Below are positions 12,901-21,707 of a stretch of 33,501 bases of DNA, piece after piece. The translations under genes and the position numbers were made by a program. Position 1 is the first letter of the stretch, and each line of letters starts with the position of its first letter. The stretch is from Apostichopus californicus (Eukaryota > Echinodermata > Holothuroidea > Aspidochirotida > Stichopodidae). The stretch covers positions 3,856-37,356 of the forward strand of contig JAIPMN010003509.1 in NCBI GenBank assembly GCA_020650975.1. Reading direction: 5' to 3'. Under the pieces are notes generated by a model. It made no database searches, was not told the DNA's origin, and saw nothing but the letters and a program-made list of their open reading frames with translations.

Positions 12901-13867
12901 CTTAATCCTCCAAGATGCTATTCAAGAAAAGCTGGCCAAGAATAACATCTTTACGGTTGCTAAGCGACACGTCGAGGGCCAAGATATGCTCTACCAATCC
13001 ATGAAACTGGTCAACAATGTTGAGATCCTAGCTGAGCTGAAGGTGCAGCCAGGAAACCCAACACTAAATGTAAGTCTCCATTCATAATGGGGTTGATTTA
13101 ATCCTTTGGATAACTAAACTGATCAAGTCCTTTTACCAAAATTTGATGGCATCATGTTGGCAGACTGCCCAAGTTGTAAAGAAACCCTGAGACATGAAAA
13201 AATGGCAAGAAATTTGGCAGTTTTATTTATTTTCAAAGCAGCTGTTTGCCAATTTCATGCAAGATTTCAAAAACATCTTTCTTATTATGTGCACTTCAAC
13301 GGACTTGAGTTGAATTGAAATCTGAAAAATCTTGTAAATGTACTTATTTGTATGATGTAAAGCTTGAATGAACTTTGCACTTAGGATGTGTACCCCAGCT
13401 TGTATTACAAGAACCCCACTGATTTTTGTGGAGGTCTTTTGAGGTCAATAGAATTTAAAAAAAAAAAAGTTTAAAAACTTGTAAGTATGATAGCTTCAAA
13501 GGTAAAGCTTGGATGAACTTTTTAGATGAATGTCCATTATGGGTGTAAAACCTTTTCATCAACAATATATAATTATAGAAAAATGTGAAAAGGAACTACC
13601 ATAAAGCTTGCAGATTGCTATCTGTTTGTTGAGAACTTTCCTTTTCCCTCCCCTCTGATACTAACACAGTAGGCTATGGTGTATGCTCAGTTTCCTATTC
13701 GGATGCAGAGAGCTCCAGTTCCACTATACTGGCAATGTATCTGTCTGCATATACTTTACCAAGTGCAAAATATGTTTTATTTCTTCGTGCAGCTCGCGAT
13801 CAAATCCAAAGTGGTAGATGTCGCAGCGAGTGTTCATCAGAGCTTCTTGCTTATCCTCTACGGATAG
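965..13867 (+). CDS. AP1B1: AP-1/AP-2 complex subunit beta (beta-adaptin), 18 coding exons
   Basis: Large adaptin of the heterotetrameric clathrin adaptors AP-1 (trans-Golgi/endosome) and AP-2 (plasma membrane). It binds clathrin and accessory proteins during coated-vesicle formation. Exons: 965-1107, 1328-1463, 1694-1939, 2467-2591, 2956-3091, 3637-3791, 4396-4612, 4868-5046, 5419-5620, 5903-6159, 6685-6904, 7394-7435, 8925-9050, 9241-9386, 10299-10516, 11061-11147, 12915-13069, 13793-13867. All junctions are GT-AG and the sum is 2865 nt, giving 954 residues, against about 937-951 for vertebrate AP1B1/AP2B1. The start is [19 protein letters not shown], with an in-frame TGA at 950-952 just upstream. 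The HEAT-repeat trunk (about 1-590) is nearly identical to vertebrate beta-adaptins. The hinge carries the clathrin box LLNLD (633-637). The ear keeps K825, W858, Y905 and E919, each exactly 17 residues beyond human AP2B1 K808, W841, Y888 and E902. Invertebrates usually have one beta-adaptin serving both complexes, so the AP1B1 name is by convention. Splice sites at 9240 and 12914 use AAG rather than CAG. Confidence 0.95.
2246..2365. repeat. Perfect 60-bp tandem duplication in adaptin intron 3
   Basis: Positions 2246-2305 and 2306-2365 are two identical copies of a 60-base A-rich unit starting ACATATAGTCCATGGGC. They abut head to tail about 100 bases upstream of the exon 4 acceptor. The lack of any mismatch implies a very recent duplication or an assembly error. 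No coding or regulatory meaning is apparent. Confidence 0.9.
4020..4305 (-). mobile_element. Decayed 3' end of a non-LTR retrotransposon (LINE) in adaptin intron 6
   Basis: Read on the minus strand from about 4298 to 4118, this stretch gives a damaged peptide containing [10 protein letters not shown], then a stop, then [20 protein letters not shown] and RHFKHCNRV followed by TGA. It matches the usual C-terminus of CR1/L2/Jockey-like LINE polyproteins, normally of the form F-F-S-x-R-V-V-x-x-W-N-x-L-P with a terminal SSVxxFKxxLDxH. The conserved Trp codon has become TAG and the Pro has become Leu. More stops lie upstream (near 4240-4275). The sequence down to about 4020 is probably the element's 3' UTR and tail. 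It is a 5'-truncated dead copy, inserted opposite to the host gene, ending about 90 bases upstream of exon 7. Confidence 0.8.
6583..6630 (+). other. tRNA-like relic with A-box and B-box (tRNA pseudogene or SINE head)
   Basis: In intron 10 of the beta-adaptin gene, TAACTCAGTAGGTAGAGCA (about 6586-6604) looks like the D-arm/A-box of a tRNA, and GGTTCAAATCTCC (6618-6630) looks like the T-arm/B-box. The gap of about 14 bases is far shorter than the roughly 32 of a real tRNA, so the anticodon arm is missing. A second A-box-like stretch, TAGCGCAGTGGTATAC, lies just upstream at about 6546-6561. This is best read as a remnant of a tRNA-derived SINE or a deleted tRNA pseudogene, not a functional tRNA. 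Confidence 0.5.
6685..6904 (+). CDS. AP1B1: Beta-adaptin exon 11: hinge with clathrin box
   Basis: This exon encodes residues 599-672 of the beta-adaptin, the Pro/Ser/Thr-rich flexible hinge between trunk and ear. It contains [13 protein letters not shown], in which LLNLD (633-637) is the canonical clathrin box (L-phi-x-phi-[DE]) that binds the clathrin heavy-chain terminal domain. The exon ends with LLGGGLDSL, which is also found in human AP2B1. It enters after GG in a split glycine codon and leaves in phase 0. The strict conservation of this motif in an otherwise variable hinge supports the exon boundaries. Confidence 0.9.
7394..7435 (+). CDS. AP1B1: Beta-adaptin 42-nt exon 12, probably a cassette exon
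   Basis: A 42-nt stretch lies between GCTAG and GTAATA and reads in frame as [14 protein letters not shown]. It enters and leaves in phase 0, so including or skipping it keeps the frame. It falls in the hinge, where vertebrate beta-adaptins also vary in length by small in-frame insertions. The 5' splice site (GGG|GTAATA) is weak, so alternative splicing is plausible. The main doubt is whether it is used at all. The protein would be 940 residues without it. Confidence 0.6.
7608..7630. repeat. (TTG)n microsatellite
   Basis: About seven uninterrupted TTG/TGT triplets lie within intron 12 of the beta-adaptin gene. The rest of this 1.5-kb intron (7436-8924) has no coding signal. The only other notable content is the inverted-repeat cluster at 8470-8755. 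Confidence 0.9.
8470..8755. repeat. GGTTGTCC / GGACAACC inverted-repeat cluster
   Basis: About 285 bases of intron 12 contain repeated copies of GGTTGTC and its complement GACAACC. One is at the left edge (8475-8483, CGGTTGTCC). Others are inside (near 8515, 8528 and 8707-8714). A perfect hairpin closes the right edge: CTGGTTGTCC at 8727-8736, AGG, then GGACAACCAG at 8740-8749. This density of inverted copies is typical of a small non-autonomous DNA element (MITE) or a foldback repeat. I see no clear target-site duplication and no coding capacity. Confidence 0.5.
10638..10870. repeat. Probable dispersed repeat in adaptin intron 15
   Basis: This block differs in texture from its AT-rich surroundings. 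It opens with a perfect 16-base palindrome, GCTCAACTAGTTGAGC (10640-10655), and a second palindrome, TTGCCATGGCAA (10658-10669). TGTGTCTGTCTGTC follows, then a G-rich tract near 10764, and then regularly spaced GGTCA words (10791-10823). The combination looks like a genome-wide dispersed repeat inserted in the intron, but its ends cannot be set without other copies. Confidence 0.45.
10791..10823 (+). promoter_or_regulatory. Direct repeats of nuclear-receptor half-sites (DR1 and double DR4 spacing)
   Basis: The order is AAGTCA, 1 base, AGGTCA (10798-10803), 4 bases, GGGTCA (10808-10813), 4 bases, AGGTCA (10818-10823). Spacings of 1 and 4 match those preferred by RXR-type heterodimers, and the last three half-sites repeat with a 10-base period, close to one helical turn. 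They lie inside a probable dispersed repeat, so the arrangement may be a by-product of that repeat. Binding is inference. Confidence 0.35.
11173..12106. repeat. 54-bp minisatellite, about 17 copies, adaptin intron 16
   Basis: The unit begins TGCAATACTGAAGTACAACA and ends in a GTGTGTGAGAG tract. Copies start near 11179, 11233, 11287, 11341, 11395 and so on to about 12042, at strict 54-base spacing with 1-2 base exceptions. Variants alternate between GAAGTACAACAGTACTTAAG and GCAGTACAACAGTACTTTAG. The period is a multiple of three, so the plus strand stays open and reads as repeats of [18 protein letters not shown]. This is almost certainly an arithmetic effect and not a gene. The array begins about 25-30 bases past the exon 16 donor at 11148. 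Confidence 0.95.
12476..12640. mobile_element. Small MITE-like element with CGCGAATTCGCG core
   Basis: About 160 bases are bounded by inverted AGGCATGAGC (12477-12486) and GCTCATCCCT (12628-12637), with AGGAT present just outside both ends (12471-12475 and 12641-12645). A perfect 18-base palindrome, TTCCGCGAATTCGCGGAA (12490-12507), lies near the left end, and CCGTGATTT occurs near both ends (about 12511-12519 and 12606-12614). Inverted ends, a flanking duplication and no coding capacity suggest a non-autonomous DNA transposon in intron 16 of the adaptin gene. Confidence 0.5.
13793..13867 (+). CDS. AP1B1: Beta-adaptin terminal exon
   Basis: This exon encodes the last 24 residues of the ear, [20 protein letters not shown] and then ILYG, followed by TAG. 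It aligns by position with the C-terminal helix of human AP2B1 (LSLKC...QVYDSILKN) at low identity. The acceptor is GTGCAG after a T-rich tract. The preceding exon ends in phase 0 after NPTLN, so the join is clean. Low identity makes this the least certain exon, but total protein length and frame both fit. Confidence 0.75.
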   Translation, partial: LAIKSKVVDVAASVHQSFLLILYG

Positions 13868-15800
13868 GTTCAACCTCTCAAGACAAGCCATCTTCGTCCA
13901 CCTCATCCAGCTCTGCTCCTCTTCACTGGTGATCCTTCATTTTAAATGTTATTTTAAGGTCCCATGTGATTCATTTTCCTTAGTGACCTAAATGTTAGTG
14001 TAAATGCTGACACTACCAGCTCTAATGTTTTTTTTCTTTTATCCATTTGGTATGGGGGAGGTAGAGTGAGGAGAGGCCAGGGGGGGGAGAAGTGAGATGA
14101 ACTGCAATCCTTTCATGAGTGAAGTTTTCCCAGAAAAGAGGTTTATAAGCCTTTGCATAAAGGAAAATATGATTGTTTTGCACACTTGGATTCCTTACTG
14201 TTAGGATATATTATAGTCCACCTTATAGTTTTTTGCTAGCCAGCCATATTTGCAAGAAGGAACTGTCAAATGGATTTTGGCTTACTCAGCACATCAGGTT
14301 GAATTCCCTTGAATGATTTAAATGCATTTAATATGCTACTAAGATACTTATGTTTTGAGAAGAAAGAAATGAAATATGTAGGTTATGAATAAAAATTCTA
14401 AAACTGTGGATAAATAGCCATTCTTTAAGTCTTAAACAGGAGTAGAATTACAAGATTTCTAGAGACATTCCCAAGATTTTACAGTAGGGATAATTAGTTT
14501 TTCAAACTTGGTTTGTCACTTCAAAAGTTTATAATGATAGCAGGACATGAATAAACATATCACCTATTAAAGGTAAAACAGATATCACTTCACAATTTGA
14601 GATGATATCATTCCTTGTACTGCCAGAGATGTTTGAGCTTCCTGTAAATGTTCCTAGGTATACTGAGAGTGTACTGTAAATACTGTGATAGCATCTCAAT
14701 TCTCATTGAGCCCTGTGTCAGCTCGCTATATTTCTTAAAAAATCGACTTGATCGCATCATTAATCTGCGATTTAAACAGATCCTTGAACAGAAAAATTTA
14801 TGGAGTTGTTGATATGATATGACAATGCATTGTCATCATTTTCATTTCGAGTAAAAAAACAAAAACAGACCTGTAGACTTTGTTTATTTTATTTGAGTCT
14901 GTAACAATAATTCAATATGTTAGGCTGTTAGCCAAAGTTTTCTGTGATACATAACCTGTGAATGCTGGATGACTCTGCCTACTTGTTGTTACGTCTGTAA
15001 CGATAAATCACTATGTTAGGCTGTTAGGCCTAGTTTTCTGTAACAATAAATCAATATGTTAGGCTGTTAGCCTAAGTTTTCTGTGATACATAACCTGTGA
15101 ATGCTGGATTACTCTGCCTCCTTGTTGTTACTTCTGAAATTCTGTTTGTACTTAAAGAAGACAATGAATTTGTAATGAAGGTTTTAGGGTTTGAAGTAAG
15201 AAATTAAGGAGGAGAAGATAAAACAATTGTTTCATCAAGGGGCTTAGAGGATGGTCAACCACTGCTATCATCTATATCTGTATATTTTTATTCACACATG
15301 CAAATTAATTTCATTTTAGCATCTCAACTTTGCTATTGATCAAAGAAAGAGCATTTCCATTTGAACACATCTTTAATTAAGACCTGATTCATAAAATAAT
15401 TTGTAAGTTTAATTACATTGTCCTGCTGTAGCATGAAGAAATAAATGATCTTTGAAAAAACTTAGCCCCGTATGTACTAGAAAAGACTTGAAATTCTCAT
15501 GGATTGTCAGTAAAGAGAGATGAATTCTGGAGAAAATTATTGACTCAAACTATTTAGTCATAAGAGATGAGGAGATAAGCCATGGATATGACCAGCTGGA
15601 GAACACACCTGTTACATTTTGTTTTACTTTTTCCGGTTATTAAGTCGGTGCGACAAATATATAGAGTATATTCATTCCGATACATGAATTTTGTAAAGGA
15701 TTTTATGTTCCTTTTCTATGTTAAGATCATGTATGGTATAATGTGCACCAAGTCAATGCTATTTCCATTGCTTCTTGAATAAATTCCATCAGAAATCCTT
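13868..15800 (+). other. Probable 3' UTR and downstream region of beta-adaptin
   Basis: No ORF of interest follows the adaptin stop codon. Canonical AATAAA signals are present at 14388-14393, 15045-15050, 15439-15444 and 15778-15783, so the mRNA may have several 3' ends. The second lies inside a local direct repeat. G-rich runs occur near 14056-14095. Which signal is used cannot be told from sequence alone. Confidence 0.4.
14897..15132. repeat. Three partial tandem copies of a TTAGGCTGTTAG-containing unit
   Basis: Two long copies of about 96 bases (14897-14992 and about 15037-15132) flank a short one of about 44 bases (14993-15036). All share CTGTAAC[AG]ATAA followed by TATGTTAGGCTGTTAG. The long copies also share GTGATACATAACCTGTGAAT and ACTCTGCCT. 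The third copy contains AATAAA at 15045-15050. The array lies in the probable adaptin 3' UTR. Confidence 0.8.
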
Positions 15801-17999
15801 CATCTGATCTTCAATCATTTTCTTACAGTTCACTAATAGAGGGGGTGATATCGATTTTGTGCTCCTTACAGCCTGCTGTACCTCTATTCTTCTCATCCCT
15901 TCTGACTTGTCACATATTGTCAATGTGTTGAGAATTGAGATAGTTCCATTTATCCTTCCCCATTGGTTCATTCCCTGTCCTTTCCCTATCCAAGTTATTA
16001 CCCTTCCCTTCCTTTTCCGAGGCTTGCAACAAGTTGGGATAACACTGGGAGGACCTATCCACATTTCACATTGTCCGCGATAAAAGTGAATTTCTCCATT
16101 AAAGGATGTAAAGACTCGCGCACAAAGAAACGTCTCACGTCGGAAATCTGACCTAGTTTTGAATGAGGTGTAACAGAAGTGTTACACACCACCATCGATC
16201 GCAGAAAATACACACACAGCTTGCTACCGTCGGTAATGAGACACTAGTGTACAGTCAAAACATACAGCTACGGTCATTACCAATAACACAGTGTACATAG
16301 CAGCGATGGACATCTCAGGTCTAGATAAAAGATAACAAGGTATCACGTTTCATTACTGTCTGCATTTTGTAGCGACAAGAAGAAAACTTCACTTGCAACC
16401 ACCGGAAGTTAACTTTGTAAGAGCGCGGCACGCGGTTTGGGCGAGTCATGATAACCGCATATAACCGCAGAATTAGCATAACTCTTAGCTAACATTCCAC
16501 TGACGCACTTATACAGTACGTACTTTCACGTGCATAAAACGGACTCCTATATTTGCAATTGTCATTAGAAAAAGCCATTACCATGGTCTTGTCAAATTGC
16601 ATTGTTTGATTAGTTGAAACCAATGTCACGCGATAAAACGCATGAGAAGTGACGGTAGGTGGTACAGGTGTCATTTATTGCTATGGTGGCCTTGGAGCGC
16701 ACCTTTAACTTAACACATTCTAAGTTGTAACAATCGATATACTTTACTGTTACCACTATTCCAATACTTCTTGAACTTGGTGTTCCAAAGAGATTTGCAA
16801 AATGAACGTTGATTGTCCTGTCAGGTTTCTATCTTAATTTTTACAGACATTGTCGGAGATGTTCAGTGGACTCTAATCCACAGTACACCTGCGCATACTG
16901 AGATAATTGCGCAATATTTTGAACAAGGAACTGCTACGTTCGGTCATACAGATCTTACATAACGTGCGTTGGAAATTTTCATGGAAGTTCTGACATTTGT
17001 AGTTAATTACCTTTACTTAGTGTCTTCTGCTGAAACGCATCTTGCAGCTATTTAGTCGATTCAGCATGTTGTAAACAAGTTTTCCGTCAGTCGTCATCGG
17101 GTAGCGCCGTATCGGAATTACAGAAATCTTTCGGATATATAGGTGTCTAATGTTAGTCGTAATCTACCAAACTAAGTTTAGGCCTAAGGCCAAATGTTAG
17201 ATGATCAACAGGCTAAAGAAGCAGGTAACGGCTTACTATGAGTATGACAGTATGAGGCCTAGCCTACTCCTCGGCCTAGCCATAGTCATAGAGTTAAATT
17301 TCATAGAAGTCTGTGGGTGGTTGTAGTCAAATATTAATAAAATTGTACAACAGACTCGTGCATATTTGTGTGCAGTTATGTATACTAGCCTAGGCCTACA
17401 TCACAAAGATGCATGTATTTTGCATAGTAAAATATGTAACTTTTGGGATGTGCACCTCATTCTGTAGTTATACTTATAGTCATATTCTCTGACCAGGTTT
17501 ACAGAAGCAGTGTAATCCTTTTTTGTACAGAAACTATGTGTTCAAAATTTTCCACTTGATAATGTAAGCTGTTTTGCATGTTACCATTCATAGTAGTAGC
17601 TAGTTACAGCACAATTATAGAAGGCCATCTCGTAAATTGCAGAAAGTGGGCTGTAATTCAAGTTGGATATTTAGTGTGAGTTTAGTTACAAGTGTTTTAC
17701 TTAAAGGGGTGAACAAATTCTGTGATTTAAATATTATACGCACTTACAAAATAGGGCACATTGATTCAACTTCCATAGCTTGCTGCACAATTTACAGTAC
17801 TTCTCCAAATAAAATCAGTTCCAAAGTTTTGTATCTCAACAACAGGAATAATCTGGAAGTTGGATCAAAGGTATTTTGTTGTCCTTATTTTCAAGACTTG
17901 CACTTTATCTTAGACCTTGTTAGCCCACTGAATAATTATTAATTAAGACAAAGATTTAAGAACAATAAGTGTTCATTATTCATTTCTCATATTTTTTTC
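15801..17999 (+). promoter_or_regulatory. Intergenic region, likely promoter and 5' UTR of the PhnD-like gene
   Basis: No coding exon is recognised. The part from about 16370 to 17110 is richer in CpG than its surroundings. It contains an ETS-type site ACCGGAAGT (16401-16409) and GCGCGGCACGCGG (about 16422-16434), which would suit a TATA-less promoter. Inverted motifs occur near 16165-16190 (GTGTAAC and GTTACAC) and 16230-16290 (GGTAATGA and TCATTACC). A noncoding first exon is expected because the start-codon exon opens with a 3' splice site at 18000-18001. One candidate donor is GCAG|GTAACG at about 17223. All placements are inference. Confidence 0.35.
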
Positions 18000-18033
18000 A
18001 GAGAATTTTGGTCAACCCTGAAATTGCAACAAG

Positions 18034-21000
18034 ATGGGTGATGACCTCATGATAAGGAAGGAAAAGCCAATGGAAGAGGGAAGCTTAAGACTGATAACAT
18101 ACCTCACACCGAGCATGCCAACTGAATATTTCACTTTACTCGTACAATACTTGGAAACTAAGCTCAATCGACATATTTATTTGATGGTGGAAACGAGATC
18201 CAGTGGGCCACTTGCCGATCGTCCTGACCCTTTCTCTGCTAACGAAGCTGATATTGGTATGAATTGATGTTCATGAGCACTACTACTTCTAAAAATAATG
18301 CTCACGGTTAATCAACTGTTAAAAGTTTCGTTTGTTTAAGTTTGAATAGTTATTTCGTGGGGTAGGGGGTGGGGAAGGGTGGGTTCTGGAGACTTTCTTT
18401 CTATCTTCTTCTTGAGAGGTTATTCTGAATTGTTCTCAGCATTGTAAATAGTGATATAACATTGCATCAGTTTACCCATTTCAGCTACATAATTGATTAA
18501 AATATGTTATACCTTTGCCCATTTTACCCCCCTTTTCTTGACAGCAATCTTATCAAGTACAGAACTAGACAATTTATTTCAGAAGGCAAAGGGTTTTGTT
18601 AATATCATCCCAGCAGCTACATTCTTTGCACATCCCGGAGCAAACAACAGGCCTGTTTACTTTTCAGATGTTATCATCCATAAAGATAATAGGTAAGCAT
18701 TACCTCAAGGCTCTTTGCTGCAATCTTGTCTGATCGGACACTGAACTGTAGATTAAGATGTAGTAAGGGTTTGTTCATATGGATGAAGATGACATAGCTG
18801 AAAAATATATGGATGCTTTGATGTGACTGAACCATTCATGATATTAATAATGTATTTATGTCTTCCAGTTTAACACAGTCAACTGTTCCATCTGTCTCCG
18901 TATTGATTTACTGCAGGAGGCGGAACCAAATTTTCTGTTTCTGCATTAAGAGATATGAGTATCGTTCCCACCGTGGGGATGGTATTGTTACTGGGGAAGC
19001 TTGATTTTGTTAGTATGTTTTTTTGCCACTGCTTTGAATCCTGGTTTTGCCAAATATGCTTTTTATTTTCAAAGAGTTGTTAACAGTGTCATACATCAAT
19101 AACAAATTCTTTAATGAAAGAAATAACAGTAATAATAGACAGGGATGTTTGGAAATCTTCAGTCAGCCTCACAAATGGTAGATCTGTTAACTGTAACACA
19201 GACAGAAAAACTCTGACGTTTGAGTCCAATAGGTCAAATTATATGAAGGTCTTAAATTAATGTTGGCTTGTGCTTAGCTTCTAATGGATATGCGGGCAAA
19301 GTGTGGTTTGCTATCAATTTATGAAAGGCCCAAAGAGGAGAATGTCAAAGTTCCATTTTAATGGGGCCTACAGAAGAATCATTAGCCTTTAGCAAGGGAA
19401 GACATGACGTATGTATATGGTGAGAGGTGTACCTATATAGCTGCTCTTTTTTATTGGATAATTCAACAAAGCAAATAGGAAACATACAAAGTTTTCCGAT
19501 GTTTGTCCATCAACATAATGTCAAATGATCACTTTTGACACAAGAGTACAAATGTATTGGGCACCAAAATAGGTATCAATTTCATGTCCACCACTGCTCT
19601 AAATGCTGTAAGGTCTGTGTAGTGTGAACCTGAAATTTTGATTTTCATTTGCTATTAAGAGAGTGCAGTCTTATTTAGTTAGCACAAAATATTACTGGCC
19701 TATAATCAGTGTGATGTTACCATGTCTACGATAATTGATGAATTCAAGTTTACAAATCTTTTTAATTGATTAATTTACACAACTTTATATTTAAAATCCT
19801 TTTAGAGACAAATATAAGGAGTTCCATTATCTTCATGGAGCAAAATGGGCTTTTAGCAGCAAAACCTCGGTCAGTAGCTACATCAGGCCACTTTATGAGC
19901 TCAAGAAAATGGGACAAAATGCAAACTATTTCACAAAGATTGTTGAAACTGGTGAGACTTTTGAATTTTTGTTATATAAATTTATATTCTTCTTAGTGCA
20001 AATCTTCCATGTGTCTCTAATGTTTAGCTATTGAATGGTTTGGTAAAAATGCTCCAGTATCCTTAAGACATGTCCTTTCGAAATGACTGCGATGACTCAA
20101 ATCAGTCACACATTACACAGAGTGTATGAAGATGTTTAGAGATATCTTGGTTGGCATATTTAAATGTAATACTGACTGAAAAAATCACACATTTCTGCAT
20201 TACTTTATCGAACTGTCCAGTGATGCAACCATATACAGTCCTTCCCCTACCCTACACCTTGGTAAAAGTAAACACCTGTAAATATTCCTTAAACATTGAA
20301 CCTTGTCATACACATTAGCATAAGCCACCATGGATAGCCCGAGAAGTGGCTGGGTCAGTTAAGTAGTAACTGATAATATATATCACTATAACTTATGGTT
20401 GTTACATCCAGGGTCACATACAAAGTCTATTGAGATGGTGTTAGACCATACCGTGGATGGTGCAGCAGTGGACTCCATCGTACTGGGCATGCAGAAGAAG
20501 ATGAATTCAAAAATAAGAGACAAAATATTTATCCTCAAGTCATGGGGACCAATCACAGTGCATCCCATGGTCGTCAATTCTAGGTTATCAAGTGAGTACC
20601 ACGATATTTATACTCGACTAATGAGGACTCCCCTACAGTAGTCCCACTGCTAGGATATCAAGTGAGTACCTAGATTATTATACTCAACTAATGCGGACCC
20701 CCTACAGTAGTCCAAAGGTCCGCACTGCTAGGATATCAAGTGAGTACCAAGATAATTATGAGGACCCCCCTATAGTAGTCCAAAGGTCCTCACTGTTAGG
20801 ATATCAAGTGAGTACCAAAATTATTATACTCGACAAATGAGGACCCCCCTACAGTAGTCCAAAGGTCACTGCTAGGGTAAAAAGTGAGTACCAAGATTAT
20901 TATACTCGACTAATGAGGACCCCCCTACAGTAGTCCAAAGGTCCTCACTGCTGGGATATCAAGTGACGTACCAAGATTATTAGACTCGACTAATGAGGAC

Positions 21001-21707
21001 CCCCCTACAGTAGTCCAAAGGTCACTGCTAGGATATCAAGTGAGTACCAAGATTATTTTTACTCGACTAATGAGGACCCCCCTACAGTTGTCCAAAGGTC
21101 CTCATTGCTGGGATATCAAGTGAGTACCAAGATGGTTAGTACTCTCAAGTAGTGAGGATTTCCCTAGTAGTCCAATGGTTCTCACTACTAAGCTATGAAG
21201 TGAGTACCAACATTACTATCTTCAAGTCATAAGGATTTTCCAAAGTAGTCCAATGGTCCACACTACTGGGCTATGAAGTGAGTACAAACATTTAGTAAAT
21301 GTTAATAGGTGATGGAAGAGATAAAAATGTAGACACTCGTCTATCAATCATACTTATGTATATCTTAGATTAATTATCTATGCAAGTTAGACATTCTGCG
21401 ACAATATTTTTAATGTTTTCAGTCATAACAAAGTATAGTAGTACATAATACATCATGAATTCTAGTAGTACATAATACATCATGAATTCTGGTCTTTGAT
21501 TTGTCTATTTTTGCTGACTCAGGTGATTTACAGCGTGATATTTCGGAATGCCTACTCAACATGCATTCTGACACTGAATGGTGCCCTCAATTTAGCAAAT
21601 TTAACCTGATCAAATTCCTTCCAATCGGCATTGATGATTACAGCGGGGATGATGAAGTCCGAAAAGGGGTGTCCGAGATGAGGCTGGAGTCTGCTGTATA
21701 TTATTAA
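18034..21707 (+). CDS. PhnD-like periplasmic-binding-protein-fold protein, intracellular, 5 coding exons
   Basis: Coding exons are 18034-18256, 18545-18692, 19806-19951, 20412-20591 and 21523-21707, giving 882 nt and 293 residues. An in-frame TGA at 18019-18021 fixes the start. The protein follows the bacterial PhnD/phosphonate-binding family along its whole length. It has an opening beta-strand SLRLITYLTP (17-26) and ADIAILSSTEL (72-82) in place of the usual DIAFLGP. PVYFSDVIIHKDN (111-123) precedes WAFSSKTSVSSYIRP (138-152), the Ser/Thr loop that holds the phosphonate oxyanion in E. coli PhnD. FTKIVETGSH (166-175) follows, with H175 in the place of PhnD His157. Then come VDGAAVDS (187-194), with D193 at the conserved Asp, and ILKSWGPITVHPMVV. 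Bacterial members are exported and feed ABC importers. This one has no signal peptide and no membrane segment, so it is predicted to be cytosolic. Introns in normal phases and flanking animal genes argue against contamination. Transfer from bacteria, ancient or recent, is the likely origin. Ligand and role are unknown. Confidence 0.85.
20580..21295 (+). repeat. 70-80-bp minisatellite that begins in exon 4 and copies its splice donor
   Basis: About ten copies share GATATCAAGTGAGTACC, a C-rich tract with CTACAG, AGTCCAAAGG and CACTGCTAGG. The first copy includes the last 12 coding bases of the PhnD-like exon 4 and its real donor (TTATCAA|GTGAGTACC). GTGAGT recurs at 20592, 20662, 20740, 20809, 20884, 21040, 21120, 21200 and 21279. 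The copy at 20963 has an inserted C (GTGACG). Most units also contain TGAGGACC and GGTCCTCA, which could form a hairpin. Units 1-7 are close to each other and the last two have diverged (CTATGAAGTGAGT). Confidence 0.95.
21434..21490. repeat. Two copies of a 27-bp unit near the exon 5 acceptor
   Basis: TAGTAGTACATAATACATCA, followed by TGAATTC, occurs twice head to tail, ending about 32 bases before the acceptor AG at 21521-21522. The second copy falls in the region where the branch point of this intron should lie, so the duplication may have doubled or moved that signal. Confidence 0.85.

Noticed and set aside
18034..21707. Bacterial contamination as the source of the PhnD-like gene
   Set aside because: The coding sequence is split by four introns with proper GT-AG sites and lies between animal-type genes in continuous AT-rich DNA.
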